Below are positions 54,003 to 63,100 of a stretch of 64,000 bases of DNA, piece after piece. Below the pieces are notes generated by a model that saw nothing but the letters and a program-made list of their open reading frames with translations, did no database searches and was not told the origin of the DNA. Each line of letters starts with the position of its first letter. Positions within the stretch are counted from its first letter, which is position 1. Made by a program: the position numbers and the translations under genes. This stretch comes from JAVHYG01 sp040390025 (GTDB lineage Bacteria > Pseudomonadota > Gammaproteobacteria > Diplorickettsiales > Diplorickettsiaceae): NCBI GenBank assembly GCA_040390025.1, contig JAZJZD010000007.1:62001-126000 (forward strand), read 5' to 3'.

Positions 54003-54755
54003 ATGTTATTACTTGAAAATAAAATGGCGTTAGTCACAGGTGCTAGCCGCGGTATTGGTCAAGCGATTGCTTTAGAATTTGCAAAACAAGGTGCTTTTGT
54101 AGCAGGAACAGCAACGACATTAGAGGGTGCGGAAAAAATTTCAGAAATGTTTACGAAGGCGGGAGTAAAAGGACAAGGTTTTGTTTTGAATGTGACAGAT
54201 GCAACATCCAGAGAAAATTTATTTACTGAATTAAAAAAATTAGAAGATTTTGGCTCGCCCGATATTTTAGTTAATAATGCCGGAATTACACGTGATAATA
54301 TTTTATTGCGTATGAAAGAAGAAGAATGGGATGCAGTTATTGCTACCAACTTAAGTTCAGTTTTTCATTTAACGCAACGTTGTTTGAAATCGATGTGTAA
54401 AGCAAAATGGGGTCGTATTATTACCATTTCATCGATTGTTGGTACCACAGGAAATCCAGGACAAGCCAATTATGCAGCTGCCAAGGCAGGAATTATTGGT
54501 TTTACAAAAGCCCTAGCGCAAGAATATGCTGCACGTAACCTTACGGCTAACGTTGTGTCACCGGGGTTTATAACAACAGATATGACAGCCAAGTTAACGG
54601 ATGATCAAAAGGAAGTACTATTAAAAAAAATCCCTGCAGGACGTCTAGGGGAACCCATTGATATTGCACATGCTTGTGTTTTTTTAGCGTCATCCTGGGC
54701 AGATTATATTACCGGTCAAACTTTGCATGTAAATGGCGGAATGGTCATGGTTTGA
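54003..54755 (+). CDS. fabG: 3-oxoacyl-ACP reductase
   Basis: 250 residues (E. coli 244). Short-chain dehydrogenase: NADPH-binding TGASRGIGQAIA, NNAGITRDN, catalytic Ser (ITISSIVG) and YAAAKAG (Tyr-x-x-x-Lys), ending ITGQTLHVNGGMVMV. Elongation-cycle reductase. acpP follows after 121 bp that hold only its leader. Confidence 0.96.
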   Translation: MLLLENKMALVTGASRGIGQAIALEFAKQGAFVAGTATTLEGAEKISEMFTKAGVKGQGFVLNVTDATSRENLFTELKKLEDFGSPDILVNNAGITRDNILLRMKEEEWDAVIATNLSSVFHLTQRCLKSMCKAKWGRIITISSIVGTTGNPGQANYAAAKAGIIGFTKALAQEYAARNLTANVVSPGFITTDMTAKLTDDQKEVLLKKIPAGRLGEPIDIAHACVFLASSWADYITGQTLHVNGGMVMV

Positions 54756-54876
54756 ACAGAGTTTGAATTATTCTGCCGATAATAGATTATATATTTTAGC
54801 TGAAGTAACTTGCGTTAATGCAAGAATTGAATAAACTAAGCGACAGGTTTTTTTATAAACGTAGAGGAGATGTGGA

Positions 54877-55134
54877 GTGAGTACAATTGAAGAACGCGTG
54901 AGAAAGGTCGTCGTTGAGCAACTTGACATAAAACCCGAAGAGGCCACGATGGAAGCTTCTTTTGTTGACGATTTAGGCGCTGACTCTTTAGATACCGTTG
55001 AACTGGTAATGGCATTAGAAGAAGAATTTGATACTGAAATTCCCGATGACCAAGCCGAAAATATCCGTACCATTCAACAAGCAGTGGACTATATTAAAAA
55101 ACATCACGAAGAATCAGCAAAGGGATCCGCTTAG
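54877..55134 (+). CDS. acpP: Acyl carrier protein
   Basis: 85 residues (E. coli 78), from GTG at 54877 with GGAG-rich sequence upstream. The phosphopantetheine Ser is in DLGADSLDTVELVMALEEEF; IPDDQAENIRTIQQAVDYI is typical. The C-terminal extension (KKHHEESAKGSA) is a few residues longer than usual. fabF starts 34 bp downstream. Confidence 0.97.
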   Translation: MSTIEERVRKVVVEQLDIKPEEATMEASFVDDLGADSLDTVELVMALEEEFDTEIPDDQAENIRTIQQAVDYIKKHHEESAKGSA

Positions 55135-55168
55135 AATTAAGTTTGTATATAACTCTGGGGGCGACACA

Positions 55169-56479
55169 GTGAAAAAAAAACAGCGACGTGTTGTAATAAC
55201 TGGCGTAGGTATGGTGACGCCTTTAGGTCTTAACACAAAAGAAACCTGGGAAGCCATTCTTTCGGGTAAAAGCGGTGTAACACCTATTGATTTTTCTTCT
55301 GAGGGTTCATTATTTAAGTCATTTGAGCCAGATAAATTTCCTTGCCAGTTTTCCGCCAGTGTAAAAGGGTTTGATGGAGCCGCTTATATTGATAGAAAAG
55401 AATTAAAAAAAATGGATTTGTTTATTCAATATGGTTTAGCGGCTGCATTGGAAGCTATTACGGATTCGAAATTAGAAATAACGGTTAAAAATGCTGAACG
55501 GATCGGCGTTGCGGTAGGATCTGGAATTGGTGGATTACCTTTTATTGAAGAAAATCACAGCAAGTTAGAAAAAGGAGGTCCCAAGAAAATATCGCCATTC
55601 TTTATACCAGGTGCTATTACCAATATGGTAGCGGGTCAAATTTCAATTCGTCATGGAATGAAAGGGCCTAATGTCGCAGTGGTAACGGCGTGTACAACGG
55701 GGACACATAATATTGGCTTAGGTGCGCGTACGATAGTTTATGGTGATGCGGATGTAATGGTAGTAGGGGGTTCTGAAATGGCCACTACACCTTTAGGTTT
55801 AGGCGGATTTTCAGCGTGCCGCGCATTGTCTACTCGAAATGCAGAACCAGAAAAAGCGAGTCGACCTTGGGATAAAGGAAGAGATGGGTTTGTGTTGGGT
55901 GACGGTGCGGGTATTCTAATTTTAGAGGAATACGAACGCGCTAAACAACGCAATGCACCAATTTATGCTGAATTGGTCGGATTTGGTATGAGTGCTGATG
56001 CTTATCATATGACGAGTCCCGCACCTGACGGACAAGGGGCGATGGCGGCAATGTTAAATACTTTACATGATGCCAATATAGATAAAGAAAAAGTGGGCTA
56101 TATTAATGCACATGCGACTTCTACACCGTTAGGTGATGAACTTGAATTAAGGGCTATTCGCCGAGTATTCGGAGAACATGCTAAAAAGCTAGCGATTAGC
56201 TCCACTAAATCCATGACGGGTCATTTATTGGGTGCAGCCGGTGCTGTTGAGGCCATTTTTACGATTTTAGCACTTCGCGATCAAAAGGTACCTCCGACGA
56301 TGAACTTAGAGAATCCCGGTAATCCGCCAAATTCAAATAATTCCAATAACTCCGATGATGATTACATGGGTCTTAATTTTGTTCCAAATAAATTACAAGA
56401 ATTAAAAATGGATTATGCTTTATCTAATTCATTTGGATTTGGTGGAACCAATGCTTCCTTACTTTTTGCACGCTTATAA
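55169..56479 (+). CDS. fabF: 3-oxoacyl-ACP synthase II
   Basis: 436 residues (E. coli 413), from GTG at 55169 (VKKKQRRVVITGVGMVTPLG); the longer frame overlapping acpP is not coding. Catalytic Cys in VVTACTTGTHNIG, His in NAHATSTPLGD and TKSMTGHLLGAAGAVEA, ending NSFGFGGTNASLLF. A low-complexity stretch (NPPNSNNSNNSDDDY) replaces the short loop before LNFVPN. Confidence 0.95.
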   Translation: MKKKQRRVVITGVGMVTPLGLNTKETWEAILSGKSGVTPIDFSSEGSLFKSFEPDKFPCQFSASVKGFDGAAYIDRKELKKMDLFIQYGLAAALEAITDSKLEITVKNAERIGVAVGSGIGGLPFIEENHSKLEKGGPKKISPFFIPGAITNMVAGQISIRHGMKGPNVAVVTACTTGTHNIGLGARTIVYGDADVMVVGGSEMATTPLGLGGFSACRALSTRNAEPEKASRPWDKGRDGFVLGDGAGILILEEYERAKQRNAPIYAELVGFGMSADAYHMTSPAPDGQGAMAAMLNTLHDANIDKEKVGYINAHATSTPLGDELELRAIRRVFGEHAKKLAISSTKSMTGHLLGAAGAVEAIFTILALRDQKVPPTMNLENPGNPPNSNNSNNSDDDYMGLNFVPNKLQELKMDYALSNSFGFGGTNASLLFARL

Positions 56480-56484
56480 AAGGT

Positions 56485-57570
56485 ATGTCTAAAAGATTGA
56501 CGCTTTTTGCTTTCATTCTTCTTATTCTATCAATTTTTTTTACGTATTTTGCAGTGCAATATCATCGCTTTTTGATAACGCCACTTTCAAAAACCCAAAC
56601 TATCCATTATATTTTTGAACCCGGTTCATCGCTTCATCACTTAGTAAACGACTTGACAGCACAAGGTTATATTCACCATCCACGCTTCTTTTTTTTATTA
56701 GCCTACTCTAAAGGTGCTACCAATAAGCTAAAAACAGGCGAATATTTGTTTGATGCGGGAACAACACCCAATCAGTTATTGGAACAAATGCTAGCAGGGG
56801 ATGTTATTTTACATCGCTTTACAATCGTTGAAGGATGGACTTTTCAACAGCTAATGACCGCATTAAATACATTACCTTATGTAAAACATAGGATGGATCA
56901 GATATCTCCAGAACAGGTGTTGGCTAATCTCGGCTTACCGCCGGAAAATCCTGAAGGCTTATTTTATCCAGCGACCTATTATTTTAGTCTAGGTGCAAAA
57001 GATACCGATTTATTGAAATGGTCTTATCAGCTTTTAGAAAAAAAATTAAGCCAAGCATGGTCCAAACGAGAAACTGGCTTACCCTATAAAACACGTTACG
57101 ATGCGCTTATTGCGGCTTCTTTAGTTGAAAAAGAAACCGCGATATCTAAAGAGCGACCGATGATTGCAGGTGTCATTGCCAGGCGTTTACAAAAAGGAAT
57201 TCCGCTGCAGATCGATGCGAGTATTATTTACGGTTTAGGAAGTCATTACACAGGAAAATTAACTATCGAAGACTTACGCAAAGATACACCTTACAACACC
57301 TATACGCGAAGAGGCTTACCGCCCACACCGATTGCTATGCCGAGCTTGAGCTCTATCGATGCTGTGCTACATTCCGACCATAGTCAAAATCTTTATTTTG
57401 TGGCTAAAGGCGATGGTAGCCATCAATTTTCGAGTAATTTAGCGGAACACAATAGGGCCGTGCAAATATATCAATTAGATATGCGCTACCCTTATATCAG
57501 AAAAAGAAGCAAAAATTGTCAATCACTGTGGTACTTGAGTCGACGCATGAAATCGCTATTTTGCAATTGA
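56485..57570 (+). CDS. mltG: Endolytic murein transglycosylase MltG, altered C-terminus
   Basis: 361 residues (E. coli 340). One N-terminal membrane helix, a LysM-like part and the YceG domain: EGWTFQQLM, ASLVEKETAISKERPMIAGVIARRL, GIPLQIDASIIYGLG, and TPYNTYTRRGLPPTPIAMPS with the catalytic Glu in VEKET. It terminates glycan strands. The normal end is near FSSNLAEHNRAVQIY; a further 30 or so basic residues (e.g. IRKRSKNCQSLWYLSRRMKS) follow and the stop codon lies in a MITE-type end sequence. Confidence 0.93.
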   Translation: MSKRLTLFAFILLILSIFFTYFAVQYHRFLITPLSKTQTIHYIFEPGSSLHHLVNDLTAQGYIHHPRFFFLLAYSKGATNKLKTGEYLFDAGTTPNQLLEQMLAGDVILHRFTIVEGWTFQQLMTALNTLPYVKHRMDQISPEQVLANLGLPPENPEGLFYPATYYFSLGAKDTDLLKWSYQLLEKKLSQAWSKRETGLPYKTRYDALIAASLVEKETAISKERPMIAGVIARRLQKGIPLQIDASIIYGLGSHYTGKLTIEDLRKDTPYNTYTRRGLPPTPIAMPSLSSIDAVLHSDHSQNLYFVAKGDGSHQFSSNLAEHNRAVQIYQLDMRYPYIRKRSKNCQSLWYLSRRMKSLFCN

Positions 57571-57581
57571 AGACACTCTCT
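57564..57581. repeat. Solitary MITE end at mltG/tmk junction
   Basis: CAATTGAAGACACTCTCT matches the MITE right end (CAATTGAAGACACCCTCT, the inverse of its left end) at 17 of 18 bases. It contains the mltG stop codon and ends 13 bp before the proposed tmk start. Confidence 0.65.
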
Positions 57582-57594
57582 AAGGTAGGTTCCC

Positions 57595-58236
57595 ATTAAT
57601 AACGCTCCCCGTTTTATCGCACTCGAAGGTATTGAAGGTGTAGGAAAATCAACACAGTTACTTTTTGTTACGGATTATTTAAAACAAAAAAATATTCCTG
57701 TGACGGTAACACGAGAACCCGGCGGAACAGACATAGCTGAAGCTATTCGAGAATTAGTATTAACCCGCTCTTTTCCTAATGAAACGTTAACCCGCGACGC
57801 TGAATTATTATTGTTTTTTGCGGCGCGCGCTCAACATATTGATAAAGTTATTAAACCTGCTTTACAACGTGGCGATTGGGTTGTCTGTGATCGTTTTACG
57901 GAAACGAGTTATGCCTATCAAGGTGGAGGGCGCGGTATCGATTTGGCCTTTATTGCGGATCTGCAAAAATGGATACAAAAAGATTTGCAAATTGATTGTG
58001 TGCTCTTACTGGATACGCCCGTCGAAATTGCATTGCAACGAATGCAGCAGCGTAAAAAAGAAGATCGTATTGAAGCAGAAAAGCAGGATTTTTTTAAGCG
58101 CGCGCGGAGCACCTATCTTGAACGTGCAAAACACATGCCAAATATCTATCATATTATTGACGCGAGCCTTACCCTAGAAGCAGTGCAAGTGCAAATCAAA
58201 CAGGTATTAGACAAACTCGTTCAATCCTATCTATGA
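57595..58236 (+). CDS. tmk: Thymidylate kinase, likely ATT start
   Basis: 213 residues (E. coli 213) if it begins at ATT 57595. The P-loop FIALEGIEGVGKSTQ lies upstream of the first ATG/GTG/TTG in this frame, so the start must be further up, and an in-frame TAG at 57586 bounds the search. The only candidates are ATT at 57595, with AAGGTAGG five bases before it, and ATC at 57616. Other motifs: TREPGGTDIAEAIRELVL, DRFTETSYAYQGGGRGID and KEDRIEAEKQDFF. It phosphorylates dTMP. holB overlaps by 4 bp. Confidence 0.9.
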   Translation: MNNAPRFIALEGIEGVGKSTQLLFVTDYLKQKNIPVTVTREPGGTDIAEAIRELVLTRSFPNETLTRDAELLLFFAARAQHIDKVIKPALQRGDWVVCDRFTETSYAYQGGGRGIDLAFIADLQKWIQKDLQIDCVLLLDTPVEIALQRMQQRKKEDRIEAEKQDFFKRARSTYLERAKHMPNIYHIIDASLTLEAVQVQIKQVLDKLVQSYL

Positions 58237-59222
58237 ATAATACTTTATTAGCGCCACTGCCTTGGCAACAAAAACAATGGCAACATCTCTATCAATTACA
58301 TCAAGCCAATCGTTTGCCCCACGCGTTACTTTTTACAGGCCAATCCGGACTCGGAAAGCGCTTATTTGCGGCGCATTTTGCAAAAACATTGCTATGTAAA
58401 TCTGCATTAATCGCGGGTAGTGCTTGTCAGCATTGTCGAGACTGCTTATTAGTTGCTGCCAATACACATCCCGATCTTTCCTGTGTTGTTCCAGATAAAG
58501 TAGGGAAGGGCATTAAAATTGAACAAATACGAAATATTATTGAACAATCTAACCAAACAACACAATCGGCTTATAAAATTATTATCATTGATCCGGCTGA
58601 AAGCTTATTAGTGGCGGCTAGTAATGCTTTATTAAAAAATTTAGAAGAACCTACGGATCGCACCCTATTTATTTTGATTACAGGTAATCCTGGACTATTA
58701 TTACCGACCATTCGTAGTCGTTGCCAGTTTATTCGATTTACTACACCGCAGCAATCGCAAGGAAAAGATTGGGTACGTGAACAGATTCCTGATTTTCAAT
58801 CTATTGATGAGCTCTATGCGCTAGCCGATGGCGCACCCTTACAAGCGGTAGGCTATGCGGAAACAGGTGTGTTTGAAATCTATAAAAATTTACTGACCGT
58901 ATTAATACAGTTAGTAAAAAAAGAAATTGATCCAGTAAAACTAGCGGAAAGTTATTTAAAAACCGAGTTGTCTACTGTTTTACATTGCCTAATACGACTA
59001 GTCAGCGATATAATTAAAGCTAATTTTATAATGGACGCTGATACAAACGGCAATTCAAAAAGCTTGCGTGTATTAGCAAAAGCGTTAGATACATCCTTCT
59101 TATTTAACTATTTCGAACAATTAATCAAGTATCGACAACATGCTAAAATAGCATTAAATCAGCAGCTCCTGTTAGAAGATTTATTTTGCTGTTGGTATTT
59201 GCGGGGGAAAGCATGCACCTAG
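58233..59222 (+). CDS. holB: DNA polymerase III delta-prime subunit
   Basis: 329 residues (E. coli 334). Clamp-loader subunit. RLPHALLFTGQSGLGKRLFA (P-loop-like, degenerate as in delta-prime), a zinc-binding Cys cluster (SACQHCRDC), NALLKNLEEPTDRTLFILIT and SRCQFIRF (the SRC motif). Start overlaps tmk; stop overlaps tatD by 10 bp. Confidence 0.93.
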   Translation: MNNTLLAPLPWQQKQWQHLYQLHQANRLPHALLFTGQSGLGKRLFAAHFAKTLLCKSALIAGSACQHCRDCLLVAANTHPDLSCVVPDKVGKGIKIEQIRNIIEQSNQTTQSAYKIIIIDPAESLLVAASNALLKNLEEPTDRTLFILITGNPGLLLPTIRSRCQFIRFTTPQQSQGKDWVREQIPDFQSIDELYALADGAPLQAVGYAETGVFEIYKNLLTVLIQLVKKEIDPVKLAESYLKTELSTVLHCLIRLVSDIIKANFIMDADTNGNSKSLRVLAKALDTSFLFNYFEQLIKYRQHAKIALNQQLLLEDLFCCWYLRGKACT

Positions 59223-59998
59223 TTGATTCACACTGTCACCTCGATCGGCTCGATCTAGATTATTTTCAAAAGGATCTCAGTCAGCTATTAATCTTAGCAA
59301 GAGAACAGGGTGTTATTCATTTCCTTTGCGTAGGTATTGATTTAAAAACCTTTCCTGCTGTGTTAGCCATAGCAGAACAATTTTCTGATGTTTCTGCTTC
59401 AGTAGGTGTACATCCCACCGAAGAAGTGGATAAAGAACCGACATTAGAAGAACTTATTGCATTAGCAAAGCATCCGAAAGTCGTGGCTATCGGTGAAACG
59501 GGACTTGATTACTACCGTGATACGACTAAAAAAGAAGAACAACAAACACGGTTTCGCAAACATATTCAAGCAGCGATTGCTGTTAACAAACCTTTGATTG
59601 TGCATACTCGAGACGCAAGAGAAGATACCATTGCGATTTTAAAAGAAGAAAGTGCAGAAAAAGCCCGTGGTGTATTACATTGCTTTACTGAAGACCTTGC
59701 TATGGCAACAGCCGCGATAAAAATAGGGTTTTATATTTCCTTTTCTGGCATTTTGACCTTTAAGAATGCCAAAGAATTGCAATCTGTTGCGCAGCAGCTA
59801 CCCTTCGATCGAATTTTGATCGAAACTGATTCTCCTTATTTAGCGCCAACTCCCTTTAGAGGAAAATCAAACCAACCCGCCTATGTACGTTATGTGGCTG
59901 AAAAATTAGCAGAACTGCGTAATGTCTCCTTAGAAAACATTGCTACACAGACTACAAATAATTTTTTTCATCTATTTCGGGGATGTCAAAACGATTAA
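59213..59998 (+). CDS. tatD: TatD family DNase, YcfH-like
   Basis: 261 residues from ATG at 59213, with GGGGGA upstream and matching the family start MHLVDSHCHLD. Metal ligands: HCH near the start, GETGLDYYRD, VHTRDARED, HCFTED and IETDSPYLAP. In E. coli the gene in this place is ycfH (metal-dependent hydrolase). Overlaps holB. Confidence 0.94.
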   Translation: MHLVDSHCHLDRLDLDYFQKDLSQLLILAREQGVIHFLCVGIDLKTFPAVLAIAEQFSDVSASVGVHPTEEVDKEPTLEELIALAKHPKVVAIGETGLDYYRDTTKKEEQQTRFRKHIQAAIAVNKPLIVHTRDAREDTIAILKEESAEKARGVLHCFTEDLAMATAAIKIGFYISFSGILTFKNAKELQSVAQQLPFDRILIETDSPYLAPTPFRGKSNQPAYVRYVAEKLAELRNVSLENIATQTTNNFFHLFRGCQND

Positions 59999-60080
59999 CT
60001 CCCCTTGCAGAAGTAGAGTCAGAAATCGCTAGGTTATGACTATCATCGTGCCGAATGACGACACACCCTATTTAATCATT

Positions 60081-60117
60081 AATTGGTAATTTGAAGTATT
60101 ACCCCAATTGGTAATTT
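60081..60117. promoter_or_regulatory. Direct repeats upstream of the TALE-like gene
   Basis: Two identical 12-bp sequences AATTGGTAATTT start at 60081 and 60106, 25 bp apart, and end 31 bp before the ATG at 60149. Between them GTATTACCCCAAT gives partial inverse symmetry. This could be a regulator-binding site. No consensus -10/-35 pair stands out; the rest of 59999-60148 shows nothing else. Confidence 0.45.
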
Positions 60118-60148
60118 AATTTAAAAACGATAAGGGAGGGTTTGAGCT

Positions 60149-63100
60149 ATGTCAAAAGGGAAACTATTAAGCCAACAATTACAGAAAGCGCTAGCAAACG
60201 AAAACTTAGCCGATGTAAAAACGCATCTCGAAGCCGGTGCTAATATTTTAGATAATACTATCTTAGCCATGGGTATTCAAAACGAGGAAATAATTAACAT
60301 CCTTGTACCTTATATTTCAGAAGAATATAAAGAAAAACAAACTAAATATAAAATTAGTCCGGAGTGTTACCCACAATATATGTTCCGTTTTCTGAAGCTA
60401 GGATATTCCATCGAAGAAGCTAACAAAATTATTTTCCAAAAAAAATACGGTTCTACTATTGACGTTCTATTGAACCAATCACACTCAAAATTAATGACGT
60501 TAGGCTATCAACATAAGGATATTGTGCGTATAGCAAGCTGTGGTGCTAGCTTTCAGAATATTATTAAGAGTTTGCTTGAATCACACGAAGTGATCGAATT
60601 AGGGTTTTCTCAGGAAGAAATTATCAAGGTAGTGGCGTGTGATGGTGGCTCCAATAATCTTTTGGCCTTGACGCAAAATGAAAAACCATTGCGCGCGCTA
60701 GGTTTTTCTCGGAAAGAACTTATCAAAGTAGTGGCGCACTCGGGTGGTTCCAATAATCTTCAGGCGCTAATAAACTACGTGGACCCTTTAGAGCAAGGTA
60801 CGGAAACAAACAAAATCTTTACTTCCGAAATGCGCGATGCGTTGGTAAAAATAGTGGCGCATCATGGTGGCGCCAAAAACCTTCTGGCATTAGCGCAACA
60901 TGAAAAACCACTATGCGCGCTAGGTTTTTCTCGAAAAGAACTGATCAAGGTAGTCGCGCATGATGGTGGCTCCAATAACCTTCAGGCTCTAATAAACTAT
61001 ATGGAGCATTTAAAGGAAGATAAGACAGAAATAACCAAAATCCTCAATTCCAAAATGCGAGACGCGCTGGTAAAAATAGTGGGGCACGATGGAGGCTCCA
61101 AAAATCTTGCCGCGTTGACCCAACATGAAGGACCATTGCGCGCGCTAGGTTTTTCTCGGCAAGAACTAATCAAGGCAGTAGGGCACAACGGCGGTTCTAA
61201 TAACCTTCAGGCTTTAGTAAACTATGCGGACTATTTAAAACAAGATGGCACAGAAATAAGCAAATTTCTTACTTCTGAAATGCGCGACGCACTGGTAAAA
61301 ATAGTGGCACGTCATGGTGGCTCCAAAAATCTTGCCGTATTAACCCAACATGAAGCGCCATTGTGCGCGATAGGTTTTTATCGGCAGGAGCTGATCAATG
61401 TAGTAGCGCATGATAGCGGCTCTCATAATCTTCAGTCGCTAATAAACTATGTAGACCATTTAAAGCAAGATGGCGTAGAAACAGGCAAATGTTTTACCTC
61501 AGAAATGCGCAAAATATTGGTGAAAATAGTGGCGCACGATGGTGGTTTCAAAAATCTTGCGGCTCTGCTTGAAAATGAACCTAATCTTGATAAATTAGGT
61601 TTATCTAAAGATAAAAGAATTTATCGCTTGTTACAAAGGAAAGCTGGACATCAACGTTTAAAATTTTTTCTTCATTATTACCTTTTTTTCTACCATTGCA
61701 ATGCGGTCCAAGCACTATTAGCCTCTTGCTCTATTAGCGCTTATTTAAGCGTAGAAAAGCTAAATACTATTTTAGCGCTAAACGCCTTGTCTTATTATCT
61801 AAAAGAAACGACTAACGACGATGAATTCAACTTACTAAGTTGGAACAGTTCTCGTTTTCCTGATGAGCTGTCTTTGTTAAATAAAATTCTTACCATTGTA
61901 AACAGAAAATTAAAAGGCGATATTTATCCATTGAAACTGCAAAGGGCTAATAACAACTATCGTATAACTTCACGGACGAGTCGCGCTGTTATTTTAAACC
62001 AGATTGAAAAAAAATTAACTCAATATTCTTTTAATGATAGCGTGCAACTTCAGGAGTTATTAACTATTAGGAATGCGGACTGCTATCGGTTGCTGCAAAA
62101 CCCTGAAGGTAACAAAGAAGTTTACTGGCTTGATGTTCGACCCTGGAAACGGGTTTTTCCTGATAAAAATTTGCAGACTACATTGACAAAGCTGTTAAAA
62201 AAGGGAGTAAAAGACAGTGACATTCTTTTAGACGAAAATGAATCTCCAAGTCAGAGTTTGTCTATTTTGCGTATTGGAGAACATGCTTTATCCATACCCG
62301 TTAGCGTTATAGAAGCGATCGTTAATGATTATCCCAATTTACATCGCTACCAGCTTATTTTAAGCAAAGATGTCCCAAGGGATTGGGAAACAAAGTTGGG
62401 TTTTCTATATCTTTACAAGACCGATAAAACGCTGGAATACGTCGTTAAGAATGGCAAAAAATTAGAAAATTTGGTTATTAATATGAGTTCATTAACCTCT
62501 AAGCAAAATGATGAAATCAGTGAAGCATTTGCATCAACAGATTCAAAGTCCCAATTGTACCGATCAACGCTAAGGGCACTATCAAGACTTATTTTGGATA
62601 CTGGAAAAAACCATTACCTTTTCAGCAAAGATTCGGATGAGATAATCGAGTTTATTGATTACCCAGATAATTTTTTTTCTTACCCCGAAGACAAACTTGT
62701 TAGTATTACTAAACTCAATAAGTCCCCTATACTTGATAACACTATTCACCCTATTTTAGAAAGTAGTCATGCGGAGATAACGGTTCTAGCAAATAATAAC
62801 GAACCTAATAAAATTCCGTATTTATCAATGCCTATTTTAAAAGTGAGCCCTATAAGACCGACATTACCTAACAAGAACTCTCAAGCTACGTGTAACTCCT
62901 TAGGAGAAATAGGAAGCAATTTAGTAGCAAATAATAAATTTATAGAATGTGATAATATGAGGCAAGATGAAATAAAAAAAAATTATAAACCTAAAAGAAA
63001 ATTACCACCATTATCTGTGTTTAGTGAGCAGAAAAAATCAAAAAAAAATGTAACTGCTGAACGGGCAGATCAAATGGTTTCTGGAGGAGGTATCTATTTA

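Noticed and set aside
60149..60400. Ankyrin repeats at the N-terminus of the TALE-like protein
   Set aside because: LADVKTHLEAGAN is reminiscent of one ankyrin half, but no second repeat or TPLH motif follows.
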